Source of the DNA: Asterella californica
Taxonomy: Eukaryota; Streptophyta; Marchantiopsida; Marchantiales; Aytoniaceae
Assembly (NCBI GenBank): GCA_036924285.1
Contig: JAYKYS010000018.1
Coordinates: forward strand, 248,001-312,000
Length of the DNA: 64,000 nucleotides
Direction: 5' to 3'
Shown here piece by piece: positions 1 to 7,963 of the stretch. Every line of letters begins with the position of its first letter. Position 1 is the first letter of the stretch. Below the pieces are notes generated by a model. It was not told the origin of the DNA and searched no databases. It saw nothing but the letters and a program-made list of their open reading frames with translations. A program made the position numbers and the translations under genes.

Positions 1-114
1 CAGAGGTGACCCCTGAGTGAGAGACAGGCCCGACAGTTGCAGATTCGTGGATGACGATCGTGGAGGTTGAGAGATCGGGGGGTAGTTGATCGTTAGGACC
101 GCGGAGGGTTTACA
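1..114 (+). repeat. 5' LTR of element A, 3' end only
   Basis: Identical over 114 nt to 7850-7963 and ends in TTTACA. It is followed directly by the primer-binding site. The remainder of the LTR is outside the window. Confidence 0.95.
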
Positions 115-118
115 TTTT

Positions 119-137
119 TGGTTCCGTTGCCGGGACC
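119..137 (+). other. Primer-binding site of element A (tRNA-Glu type)
   Basis: The sequence TGGTTCCGTTGCCGGGACC lies 4 nt after the LTR end. Its reverse complement ends in CCA and agrees, from memory, with the 3' end of plant tRNA-Glu with acceptor strand TCCGTTG. Element C carries the same site at 25611-25629. Many plant Gypsy and Copia elements use initiator tRNA-Met instead. Confidence 0.8.
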
Positions 138-323
138 TCACTTGAAGGGATCGTTGAACGATGTTTAGAGTTCAGTTCTATATTCGACAAAAGGAGATTA
201 TGAGAGAGCACATGGAGAGAACGTTGGGAGGAGAGAGAGCTAACGCGATGTTAGCAACGTTAGAACCTTTCGTGTATCCCGTAGTGATATATGACGCGTT
301 CGAAGTCATTCTTTACATCTTGT

Positions 324-960
324 TCACTTAGAAAGGGTTTGAGGAGAGTTGAAAGGAGGTGCAACAAGAGTTGTAGAGAAGGAGGAGAGAAAAGTTATTA
401 GAGGAGAGAAATTTGTGAGTTTAGAAATTCTGCTCTCTGGAAAATTTGTACAGTCGCTGTCAATCTTTCTGTGAATTTTATTTTCCTGAGAAACTTTCCA
501 GTGTTTTAGATTGGCTGATAACCTATCTAAGACAAAAGGAATCATAGGAAAAGGTGGTCTAGAGAGGGAGCAATGATTTTTCAAAGTTGAGGGGGTCTAT
601 TCGTGAGAGTTGAGGAATTCTGTTCTCTGGAAAAAGTTTACAGTCAGTGTCAGATTTTCTGTGAATTTTATTTTCCTGAGAAACTTTCCAGTGTTTTAGA
701 GTGGCTGATAAGCTATCCAGGACAAAAGAAATCATGAGAAGATGAGGTCTGAAGAGGGAGAAAGGATTTTTCAAAGTGGAGGGGGTTGACAACCATGAGA
801 GAAGTGAAAATATACAAATTTCAGTTCTCTGAAAATTTGTACAGTCATCACCATCTCTTCTGATTAGAGAAGTTTCTGTTGAAACTTCATGATTTAGTAG
901 CTTGGAGGTTGAGCTACTGGAGACCACAAAAATCTTGGAGAGATCTCTTACCAACTAAGA
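324..960 (+). repeat. Tandem repeats of ~190-200 bp in the untranslated leader of element A
   Basis: Three imperfect direct copies are visible. Each contains a run like TCTCTGGAAAA..TTTACAGTC; copies begin near 426, 616 and 818. Copies 1 and 2 also share the segment TTTATTTTCCTGAGAAACTT. The ORFs here on the minus strand are by-products of this repetition. The repeats lie between the primer site and the first ORF, where packaging or translational control signals would be expected. A related pattern is present in the leader of element C. Confidence 0.8.
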
Positions 961-1001
961 GAGATACGTTTCGGCATACAAGGAGGTCTTGAAGATACGT
1001 C

Positions 1002-1319
1002 ATGGGGAATCCAGTTCGAATGACGAGGTGGAAGAAGAGACGTTTAGGAGTTCGAACAGAGACGGAGAAGCCCAAGTTAAGTATAGATGAGTTACGAACA
1101 CGCATCTATAGCACTTGGGGTGCCCTCTTTACTCTATACGAAGAAGCTTCCGCGACAATTGGCACAGATTTGAAGAAAGTCGAGTTTAAAGCATCATTCA
1201 CTATGGAGGCCACGAATGCTCCTGGTGAAATAGAGTTGGATCCTTACAAGAGCGAGTTCAAGATGTCTGTTGTGATGAGTACAAACGAGGGTGAGGAGGA
1301 TCATATCTTTGATAGTTAA
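1002..1319 (+). CDS. Small ORF upstream of gag in element A, unknown function
   Basis: This 105-aa ORF starts with ATG (MGNPVRMTRW) just after the leader repeats. The N-terminus is basic (KKRR), the middle is a neutral stretch, and the C-terminus is acidic (NEGEEDHIFDS). I recognise no domain. The equivalent region of sister element C (25042-25610) has no matching ORF, so it is either specific to this copy or subfamily, or a chance reading frame. It precedes the zinc-knuckle ORF by 138 bp and could be translated first from the genomic RNA. No signal peptide or membrane segment is seen. Confidence 0.4.
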   Translation: MGNPVRMTRWKKRRLGVRTETEKPKLSIDELRTRIYSTWGALFTLYEEASATIGTDLKKVEFKASFTMEATNAPGEIELDPYKSEFKMSVVMSTNEGEEDHIFDS

Positions 1320-1457
1320 TATTAGATTAGATTTTATTTCGTGTATCGCATGTATAATGCACGATTTCTAATATAAAGCTCGGAAGAGTTAAGAAAGTAA
1401 TGTAGAATTATTTTCCTCTATGATATTTTGTCCACTTAATGGTTGAGAAGGTGCAAC

Positions 1458-1934
1458 ATGAGTGGAAATTCAAAAGATTGGAAAGTTAGACTTAGAAACC
1501 TTCCTCAAGGTTTAGATGTCATAGTAAGTGTCGGAGAAAGTTCGAGAGAGATTATCGTCGAGTTTGAAAACCCTAGTACTAAACCTCAAGTAGAATCGCC
1601 GAGGAGAAGAGTAGAAACCGACTTGTGGTGTTATTTCTGTAGAGGGTTGGGACACAAAGTAGTGAATTGTCCAACTAGAATCAGAACCGAGAGAGCTAAA
1701 GGGAAGCGGGAGTTTACTGATTTGAGTCTTCGAGTGGGTCCATCGTCACCAGCGCCAATTCATCTTCTAGGCGAAGATCCTTGTCCAAGTTGTGGAGTGG
1801 GTGATCTATCAAGAGGACACAAGTGCGTCGATGTGGCCGCCCTACTTACGTCCGTAGTCGAGAAGTTGGACGAGACTCAAAGAGCTGAGACGGAGAAGTT
1901 GTCGACTTCAAAGGAGGACTCGGCTGAGTTGTGA
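1458..1934 (+). CDS. Accessory zinc-knuckle protein encoded before gag (element A)
   Basis: Predicted 159 aa from ATG (MSGNSKDWKVRL). A canonical CCHC knuckle CYFCRGLGHKVVNC (CX2CX4HX4C) lies near residues 60-73. A second Cys/His cluster, CPSCGVGDLSRGHKC (CX2CX8HXC), follows ~45 residues later. The N-terminus (WKVRLRNLPQGLDVIVSV) matches the sister ORF of element C (MEGQQEWKLRLSKIPQGYAV), as do both metal-binding clusters, so this is a conserved gene and not a chance frame. CCHC knuckles bind single-stranded nucleic acid; a nucleocapsid-like or RNA-chaperone role is inference. It is separate from gag, which has its own knuckle. A gap of ~210 bp separates it from the gag-pol ATG. An upstream in-frame TTG at 1443 is not preferred as the start. 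Confidence 0.75.
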   Translation: MSGNSKDWKVRLRNLPQGLDVIVSVGESSREIIVEFENPSTKPQVESPRRRVETDLWCYFCRGLGHKVVNCPTRIRTERAKGKREFTDLSLRVGPSSPAPIHLLGEDPCPSCGVGDLSRGHKCVDVAALLTSVVEKLDETQRAETEKLSTSKEDSAEL

Positions 1935-2147
1935 TGGAGATCGTCATTCGGATGGTGGAGAAGGCGGTGATGCGACTCAGACTCATGATTACCTTGGGGG
2001 AAGAGATGGCACAAGAGGTGTTGTTACAACCATTTCCTTTCATTTTACCTATGGTAGATTATTCGCGAATGGAATTGGTGATGTTCGTACTCTTTTAGCG
2101 AGTAGTTATTGCACGACGATTAGAAGAGTAGAAAGAGTAGTTACAAG

Positions 2148-5100
2148 ATGGGAAAGCTACCCGTGTTTCATGGGAAGGACAATGAAGATGTAGAACCGTT
2201 TGTTCGAGACTTCAAAAGGGGTTGCATCGGAAACAACGTGAGAAGGAAGGAAGAATGGGTGTTGTTACTGCCAGAGTTTTTAGAAGATTTTGCTCTTACG
2301 TGGTATGAAGACCGAGTGAAGAGCCAGACACCTGGTGCAGTTGAGGACACATGGGAGACGTTGAGTAATGCACTCATCGAAGAATTTCTTCCAGAAGAGA
2401 GTTATGAGAAGCTCATGGTGGAGCTTACTCATTTGAAGCAACGTGACGACGAGAAAGTTCGGCAATATGCCGAAAGGGTGGATAAGTTGGAGCAACGGTT
2501 TCGGACGGTCCTACGGAAGAGTGGAGACAATGTGGAACTAACGATGGCGGGGATTGGAGCAGTGCTGACCAAGAACTTGGTGGGAGGGTTGAGACCTTCA
2601 ATTCGAACCCAAGTGAGGTACGAGAAGCCAGCAACCAAAGCGGAGGCCATCAAGATAGCGACAAATATGGAAGAGAGTTTGGATGAAGGAGATATCATCC
2701 AACCTCATCATGCTGCTCTGGTGTCAACTCCGACTCCTGGTGTAGCCACAACGATCGCACCTGCACCATCACAATTGGTGATTGCTTCAACGTCAGCTCC
2801 TACTCCAACGGTGGTGCCAAGACCGTTTGTCCCAACAACGATGTCTACTGCCACCTCTGATTTTCATGCCGAGCTGAAGAGCATCACTGACACTCTTGCG
2901 GATCTCAAGATAAATGTGGTGCAGTTACGAGAATGGAGGAACAAAGGTGGAGGAGGAGGTCAAAGAGGTTACGACAACAATCCCAACCGAGGAAATCAAG
3001 GTAACTTTGGAGGCAACCAAGGTAACTTTGGAGGAATCACTTGTTGGACGTGTGGAGGTTCTCATTTCCAGCGAAATTGTCCTAACAACGGAGCAAGAGG
3101 TGCCGAAGCTGTCAGAATGAATGTGGGTGGAGGAAATCCATCACAAGGACGAGACAAGGGAGTGGCTACTATCGATGTAGTGCGAGATCCCATCTACGAG
3201 AAAGGAGAAAGTTCAAACTCTTCTCATGCACCGGTGGAGCTTTTAGCCCAAGAAAGGAAAAGAACTCGATTTTCTGATGAACCGGTTTTCATGGAGGAGT
3301 CAACAAGTAGAAGTACTCGTTCGAGTAATGTCTCGAGTACACCAAGGGAGCCAAGAAGGAAGTTGGGGATGGCGGATTTCACCATTTCATCTTCCCAAGC
3401 GGGATATGATGTGGTTGAAGATGTGGGTGCTCAGAAAGCCAACATCACTGTTGGACAACTGATCGCACTTAATCCCAGCTTACGAAGGGAACTCAGAGGA
3501 GGACTGAGTTCTAAGAGAAGCAAGAAGAAGAAACCCAAGAGCAAGACATCGAAGTCTGTGGGAGTTGGTGTGGTGGATGTGCATGCTTCAGAGGTATGCA
3601 CTAGGGCTTCAAAGATTGAAGTCCGGTTGAATGGTCACTACGTCTCTGACGTATTGGTGGATGGAGGGTCAGCTGTCAACGCCATATCGGAGAGGTTGAT
3701 GAAGAAGTTGGGGATGGAACCAACTCGCCCGGCTAGCATTGTCGTGGGGATGGCTAACAAGCAACGGGTAAGACCTCTTGGTGTGTTAGAGAAGGTAGTC
3801 GTGTCTGTGATGGGAGTTCAAACATTGATGTCCTTTCAAGTGTTAAAGGACTCTAGTTATGATTTGCTCCTAGGTAGGCCTTGGTTGAGAGCTGTGCGCA
3901 CCACTGATAGGTGGCACAAGGGATACTTACGGATTGGGCCTAGAGATCATAGAGTGATAGTACCTCTCTCGGGTGTTGGAGTTGTGACTTCTGACTCTGA
4001 TAGACCCACTAGTGACTACTGGGAATCTGATACGGAGGACGATCAGAGTGTCTCAGAAGTAGATACCGGAGATTCTTACGATCAAGAATCCTCGTCTGAG
4101 GACGAAGGATTTGGTCGAGATGAATCATTACATCAGCTTAGTGCTATTGACTTGTTGCCTCGACCAGCAGTGGAGAAAGATCCAGACAAAAAAGAGTTGA
4201 GTGAGGCAGAGATTGTGAGAAGACTCTCTACCCTGAAGTTTGGTATCAATGTCACTCAAGAGGAGAAAAGTAGATTCCTAGATATATTTCGAAAATATAT
4301 CCATGTGTTTGCTTTCAGCTACAAGGATTTGAAGGAGGTGACTCTCGAGACTCATCGAATCGAATTGGAGGAGCACGCAAGACCAGTTCGACAGAAGCAG
4401 AGAAGGGTCAATCCCACAACGGCAATGATGGTCAAGGAGGAGATAGACAAGTTGAAGGAGGCGAGTTTCATCTATGAGGTGGAGAACTCAGAATGGGTTT
4501 CACCCATTGTGATTGTCAAGAAGAAGAATGGTAAGCTGCGAGTGTGCATAGACTATAAGAAGCTGAATGCAGTTACCAAGAAGGACTATTATCCTCTACC
4601 ATTTATAGATGAGATTTTGGAGGAAGTTGCCGGTCATGAGTGGTACAGCTTTGGTGATGGTTATAGTGGATACAACCAGATCAAGATAGCACAGGAGTAC
4701 CAGCAGTTGACTACTTTCACTACTCCTTGGGGAACATTTGCATTTCGAGTGATGCCATTCGGACTGTGTAATGCTCCGGCCACGTTTCAGAGGTTCATGA
4801 ACAAGGTGTTCGAACCATTCATAGGAAAGTTTGTTCGTGATTTCATTGATGATTTCTGTGTGTACGGAAGAAAGGAGGACCACTTTGATCATGTGATCAA
4901 AGTTCTGCAGCGGTTGGAGCAAGCTAACGCTTCTCTGAATCCAGAGAAGTGCATCTTTGGCTGCGAAGAAGGTCTGCTGTTAGGGCACATCATTTCCAAG
5001 AATGGGATTGCGGTAGATCCTGAAAAGGTGAAGAAGATTGTGGATCTTCCATTTCCGATCAACTTGACAAAGTTGAGGCAGTTTCTTGGCATGGTTGGAT

Positions 5101-7034
5101 ATTATCGTAGGTTTGTCTTTTCCTTCTCAAACAAAGCAATAGCTTTGACTATGTACATGAAGAAGGGAGTTGATTTTGACTTGATAGTGCATGATCAGAA
5201 GGCAAAGGAAGCATTTGAGGAGCTGAAAAAGGCATTGGTGACAGCTCCTATACTTGCTAAACCTGAGTGGAGTAAAGCATTTATTCTGTATACGGATGCC
5301 TCCAATGTAGCAATCGGATGTACATTAAGTCAGCTAGATGGAGATGGGCATGATCATCCTATAGCTTATGCTAGTAGGCAGATGGTTCCAGCGGAGAAGA
5401 ATTACTCCGTGACTGAACGAGAAGGATTAGCGGTGATCTTTGGATTGAAGAAATTTCGACACTACTTGCTAGGAGGGAAATTTTCCATAGTCACAGATCA
5501 CAAGGCTTTAAAGTATATTTTTAATAAGCCTAATGCCGAAGGTCGTATTGCTCGTTGGAAGATCCTTCTAACAGAATACGATTATGTGATCGAAGATAGA
5601 CCAGGGAAAAAGCATGCGAATGCTGATCTTTTGTCGAGGGCTTATGATGATGAGGGAGAAGAACCATTTGATGATTCATTTCCAGACGAGCATCTGATGA
5701 CCATCACAAGCATTGAGGAGATACCGGACGAGTACAAGGAAATTTGGAGTTTCCTTGCAGATGGCTCTTTTCCAAAAGGTATGCATACCCGAGAACGTAA
5801 CGCGTTGATCAAGAGATGCAAACCTTACACCATGGTGGAGGGAATTCTATTTCATCAAGGAGCAGATGGGTTACTAAGGAGAGCAGTTGGTCAGACGGAG
5901 GCGTTCAAGCTGATGCACGAGTTTCACGATGGCACGGTTTGCGGAGGTCACTTTGCTGGTAAGATAACAGCTTTCAAGATTTTGGATGCGGGTTATCACT
6001 GGAGAGGGATTTTCAAGGAGTGTTTAGACTATTGCAAAACTTGCGACGTATGTCAAGCATTTGCTCTGAAGTCTACTAGAACACCTCCGTTAAGATCAAT
6101 TCCAATATTAGGACCATTTGAGAAGTGGGGTATTGACTTTGTAGGTCCTCTTAATAAGACACCTCGAGGCAATAGATACATTGTAGTCGCCACTGACTAT
6201 TGTACCAAGTGGGTAGAGGCTAGACCGTTGAGGGAGACCAATGAAACAGAAGTCGGTAGATTCCTATGGGAGAGGATCATCACGAGATTTGGATGTCCGT
6301 TAGAGTTGGTCTCAGATAGAGGAGGAGAGTTTGTAGGGAGCATGACTACTGCTATGCTACAACACTTTTCTATCAAACCACGAGTAACGACCTCATACAA
6401 ACCAAATGCTAATGGTCTTGCGGAGAAGACCAATCTTACACTTTGTATGATGCTCGCCAAAGATGCTGGTGTTGAAACTGCGAAACATACTTGGGATAAG
6501 AGGCTACATGCCATCTTATGGGAGTACCGAACGACTACAAAGACTTCTACTGGATACTCCCCATTTCGACTGGTTTATGGAGTGGAGTCCAAGTTGCCGA
6601 TCCAATTCGAATTGGATACTTTTCAAACTATTCAACGGAAGTTGAAGAGGTCGAGAGGAGAAGACGTGGTCAGATCAAGAAGGGAGCAACTCATGGAGTT
6701 GGAAGAGACCCGAGCGGTAGCAATGATCCGGATGGAACGAGCTCAGGCGTATCAAAAGAAGAGTTACGACAAACGGTTGGGCAAGAGGGAGGTAAAACCT
6801 TTTCAAGTCGGAGATTGGGTTATGTTGTATGATGCTATCAGATTCAAGAGGGCTAGGAAGAAGTTTCTTCCGAGATATTTTGGTCCTTTTGTTGTAGATA
6901 AGGTGTGGAGCAACTTCACATATGACCTTCAGGAGCTGGGAGGAAGGAGATTCGATCGGGTCAACCATGACAAGTTGAAGTTGTTTCATCGACGGAAGTT
7001 CTCTCTTCACTCCGAGGACGGAGCGAAAATTTAG
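2148..7034 (+). CDS. Gag-Pol polyprotein of Gypsy element A
   Basis: A single open frame of 1628 aa from ATG. Order: retrotransposon gag domain (about residues 20-170), Pro/Thr-rich linker, Gly/Asn-rich RNA-binding stretch, and zinc knuckle CWTCGGSHFQRNC (residues 299-311; CX2CX3HX4C, one residue short of the usual spacing). Next come an aspartic protease with VLVDGGSAVNAIS (Asp ~505; DGGS instead of the usual D-S/T-G) and reverse transcriptase with active site FIDD (~899-902). RNase H starts at FILYTDAS (~1043). The integrase has an H2C2 finger (~1257-1305) and a DDE core (WGIDFVGPL, SDRGGEF, LAEKTN). The C-terminus ends with the GPF/Y-like FGPFVVDKVW and has no chromodomain. Gag and pol are in one frame, so no frameshift is needed. 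No stops or frameshifts are seen; the protein could be functional. Confidence 0.95.
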   Translation: MGKLPVFHGKDNEDVEPFVRDFKRGCIGNNVRRKEEWVLLLPEFLEDFALTWYEDRVKSQTPGAVEDTWETLSNALIEEFLPEESYEKLMVELTHLKQRDDEKVRQYAERVDKLEQRFRTVLRKSGDNVELTMAGIGAVLTKNLVGGLRPSIRTQVRYEKPATKAEAIKIATNMEESLDEGDIIQPHHAALVSTPTPGVATTIAPAPSQLVIASTSAPTPTVVPRPFVPTTMSTATSDFHAELKSITDTLADLKINVVQLREWRNKGGGGGQRGYDNNPNRGNQGNFGGNQGNFGGITCWTCGGSHFQRNCPNNGARGAEAVRMNVGGGNPSQGRDKGVATIDVVRDPIYEKGESSNSSHAPVELLAQERKRTRFSDEPVFMEESTSRSTRSSNVSSTPREPRRKLGMADFTISSSQAGYDVVEDVGAQKANITVGQLIALNPSLRRELRGGLSSKRSKKKKPKSKTSKSVGVGVVDVHASEVCTRASKIEVRLNGHYVSDVLVDGGSAVNAISERLMKKLGMEPTRPASIVVGMANKQRVRPLGVLEKVVVSVMGVQTLMSFQVLKDSSYDLLLGRPWLRAVRTTDRWHKGYLRIGPRDHRVIVPLSGVGVVTSDSDRPTSDYWESDTEDDQSVSEVDTGDSYDQESSSEDEGFGRDESLHQLSAIDLLPRPAVEKDPDKKELSEAEIVRRLSTLKFGINVTQEEKSRFLDIFRKYIHVFAFSYKDLKEVTLETHRIELEEHARPVRQKQRRVNPTTAMMVKEEIDKLKEASFIYEVENSEWVSPIVIVKKKNGKLRVCIDYKKLNAVTKKDYYPLPFIDEILEEVAGHEWYSFGDGYSGYNQIKIAQEYQQLTTFTTPWGTFAFRVMPFGLCNAPATFQRFMNKVFEPFIGKFVRDFIDDFCVYGRKEDHFDHVIKVLQRLEQANASLNPEKCIFGCEEGLLLGHIISKNGIAVDPEKVKKIVDLPFPINLTKLRQFLGMVGYYRRFVFSFSNKAIALTMYMKKGVDFDLIVHDQKAKEAFEELKKALVTAPILAKPEWSKAFILYTDASNVAIGCTLSQLDGDGHDHPIAYASRQMVPAEKNYSVTEREGLAVIFGLKKFRHYLLGGKFSIVTDHKALKYIFNKPNAEGRIARWKILLTEYDYVIEDRPGKKHANADLLSRAYDDEGEEPFDDSFPDEHLMTITSIEEIPDEYKEIWSFLADGSFPKGMHTRERNALIKRCKPYTMVEGILFHQGADGLLRRAVGQTEAFKLMHEFHDGTVCGGHFAGKITAFKILDAGYHWRGIFKECLDYCKTCDVCQAFALKSTRTPPLRSIPILGPFEKWGIDFVGPLNKTPRGNRYIVVATDYCTKWVEARPLRETNETEVGRFLWERIITRFGCPLELVSDRGGEFVGSMTTAMLQHFSIKPRVTTSYKPNANGLAEKTNLTLCMMLAKDAGVETAKHTWDKRLHAILWEYRTTTKTSTGYSPFRLVYGVESKLPIQFELDTFQTIQRKLKRSRGEDVVRSRREQLMELEETRAVAMIRMERAQAYQKKSYDKRLGKREVKPFQVGDWVMLYDAIRFKRARKKFLPRYFGPFVVDKVWSNFTYDLQELGGRRFDRVNHDKLKLFHRRKFSLHSEDGAKI

Positions 7035-7047
7035 TCCGGGGGTAAAA
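7035..7047 (+). other. Polypurine tract of element A
   Basis: TCCGGGGGTAAAA directly precedes the 3' LTR (TGTAACGACC). The same core, GGGGGTAAA, precedes the 3' LTR of element C. Confidence 0.8.
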
Positions 7048-7963
7048 TGTAACGACCTATGTTACACATAGGAAGTTTATCTATTAGTAAGGTGTTTAGT
7101 TCTAACTAAGTGTTGAGAATGTTTATTTGCTGCCAAAGTACTTTTAGGAGATATCAAGTTAGTCATGACTAGCTAAAAGTTAGTTATGGTTAAACTTAGC
7201 TATACTTTTGGCAGAATTCAGATATTTGCTAAAGAGTGAGCACTACTATCTTGTCATCTTGTCTAAAAGGTAGAAAGGGGGTGGAAAGTATCCCTTATCT
7301 CCTTTTTGACTTGATATTAGTGGTTGGATTAAAGTTGTGGACTTTGTGGGCATTAAAAACAAGAAGAGATTCCACATGTTTCCTTTTTAGTGGGTCCTAG
7401 TGTAGAGGGGGGGTGGAAATTCGAGATTCCTTGAGAATATTCCAGAATCCTTCTAGAAGTTGTTGACTTTGAAGGAATAAGCCCATGTGAAAAGGTAAAA
7501 AGCCCATGTGATCAATGCTTTTACCTTAAGTAATATCTTAGTAAAACCCGGTAAAAGTAGTTCCGGCTGAGTTACCGGAGGGTACCAAAGTAAAAACCTA
7601 GAATGTATAAATAGAGGAGTAGAGAAGAGCTCCTCATCCTTGTTTTCACATCGTCGTAATGACAACTTGAGTAATATAGAGAGTGTGGGATATTTTTAGC
7701 ATGTGAGAACTTGAGAGACGTCGTTAGAATGGAGGATTTTAGTGGATGAGATTATGGAGATTTTAGTTGATAAGTTTGTGGGTGTATGAATGAGAATGAA
7801 CTTAGCATTTTTCCCTTCAAGATTCATGGTGTGCTTCCATCAAAGCCATCAGAGGTGACCCCTGAGTGAGAGACAGGCCCGACAGTTGCAGATTCGTGGA
7901 TGACGATCGTGGAGGTTGAGAGATCGGGGGGTAGTTGATCGTTAGGACCGCGGAGGGTTTACA
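7048..7963 (+). repeat. 3' LTR of element A (916 bp)
   Basis: Begins TGTAACGACC after the polypurine tract and ends GGGTTTACA. Its last 114 bp equal bases 1-114. The right edge is a clean break in the RT-coding sequence of element B. The base run after it (GCTCC) is half of the target-site duplication; its partner lies outside the window. Confidence 0.95.
7606..7614 (+). promoter_or_regulatory. TATA box in LTR of element A
   Basis: TATAAATAG lies inside the LTR about 350 bp before its end, in the expected U3 position. Transcription probably starts ~30 bp downstream, near 7640. The 5' copy that would drive the element is outside the window. Confidence 0.65.

Larger units (their letters stand above)
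1..7963 (+). mobile_element. Gypsy LTR retrotransposon A, nearly full length
   Basis: Bases 1-114 are identical to the last 114 bases of the LTR at 7048-7963, so the window opens inside the 5' LTR and about 800 bp of that LTR lie to the left. Internal order is tRNA-primer site, repetitive leader, small ORF, zinc-knuckle ORF, gag-pol, polypurine tract, 3' LTR. The pol order PR-RT-RNase H-INT makes it Ty3/Gypsy. No chromodomain follows the integrase, which suggests the non-chromovirus (Athila/Tat-like) side; that placement is inference. The element sits inside the pol gene of element B, whose RT frame stops at the LTR edge at 7964. All large ORFs are open, so it may be young, but the missing 5' LTR prevents an LTR-divergence estimate. 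Confidence 0.95.

Noticed and set aside
324..954. Minus-strand ORFs with mutually similar peptides near the window start
   Set aside because: They are antisense readings of the leader tandem repeats of element A.
6197..7010. Minus-strand ORFs inside element A integrase
   Set aside because: Antisense shadows of gag-pol.
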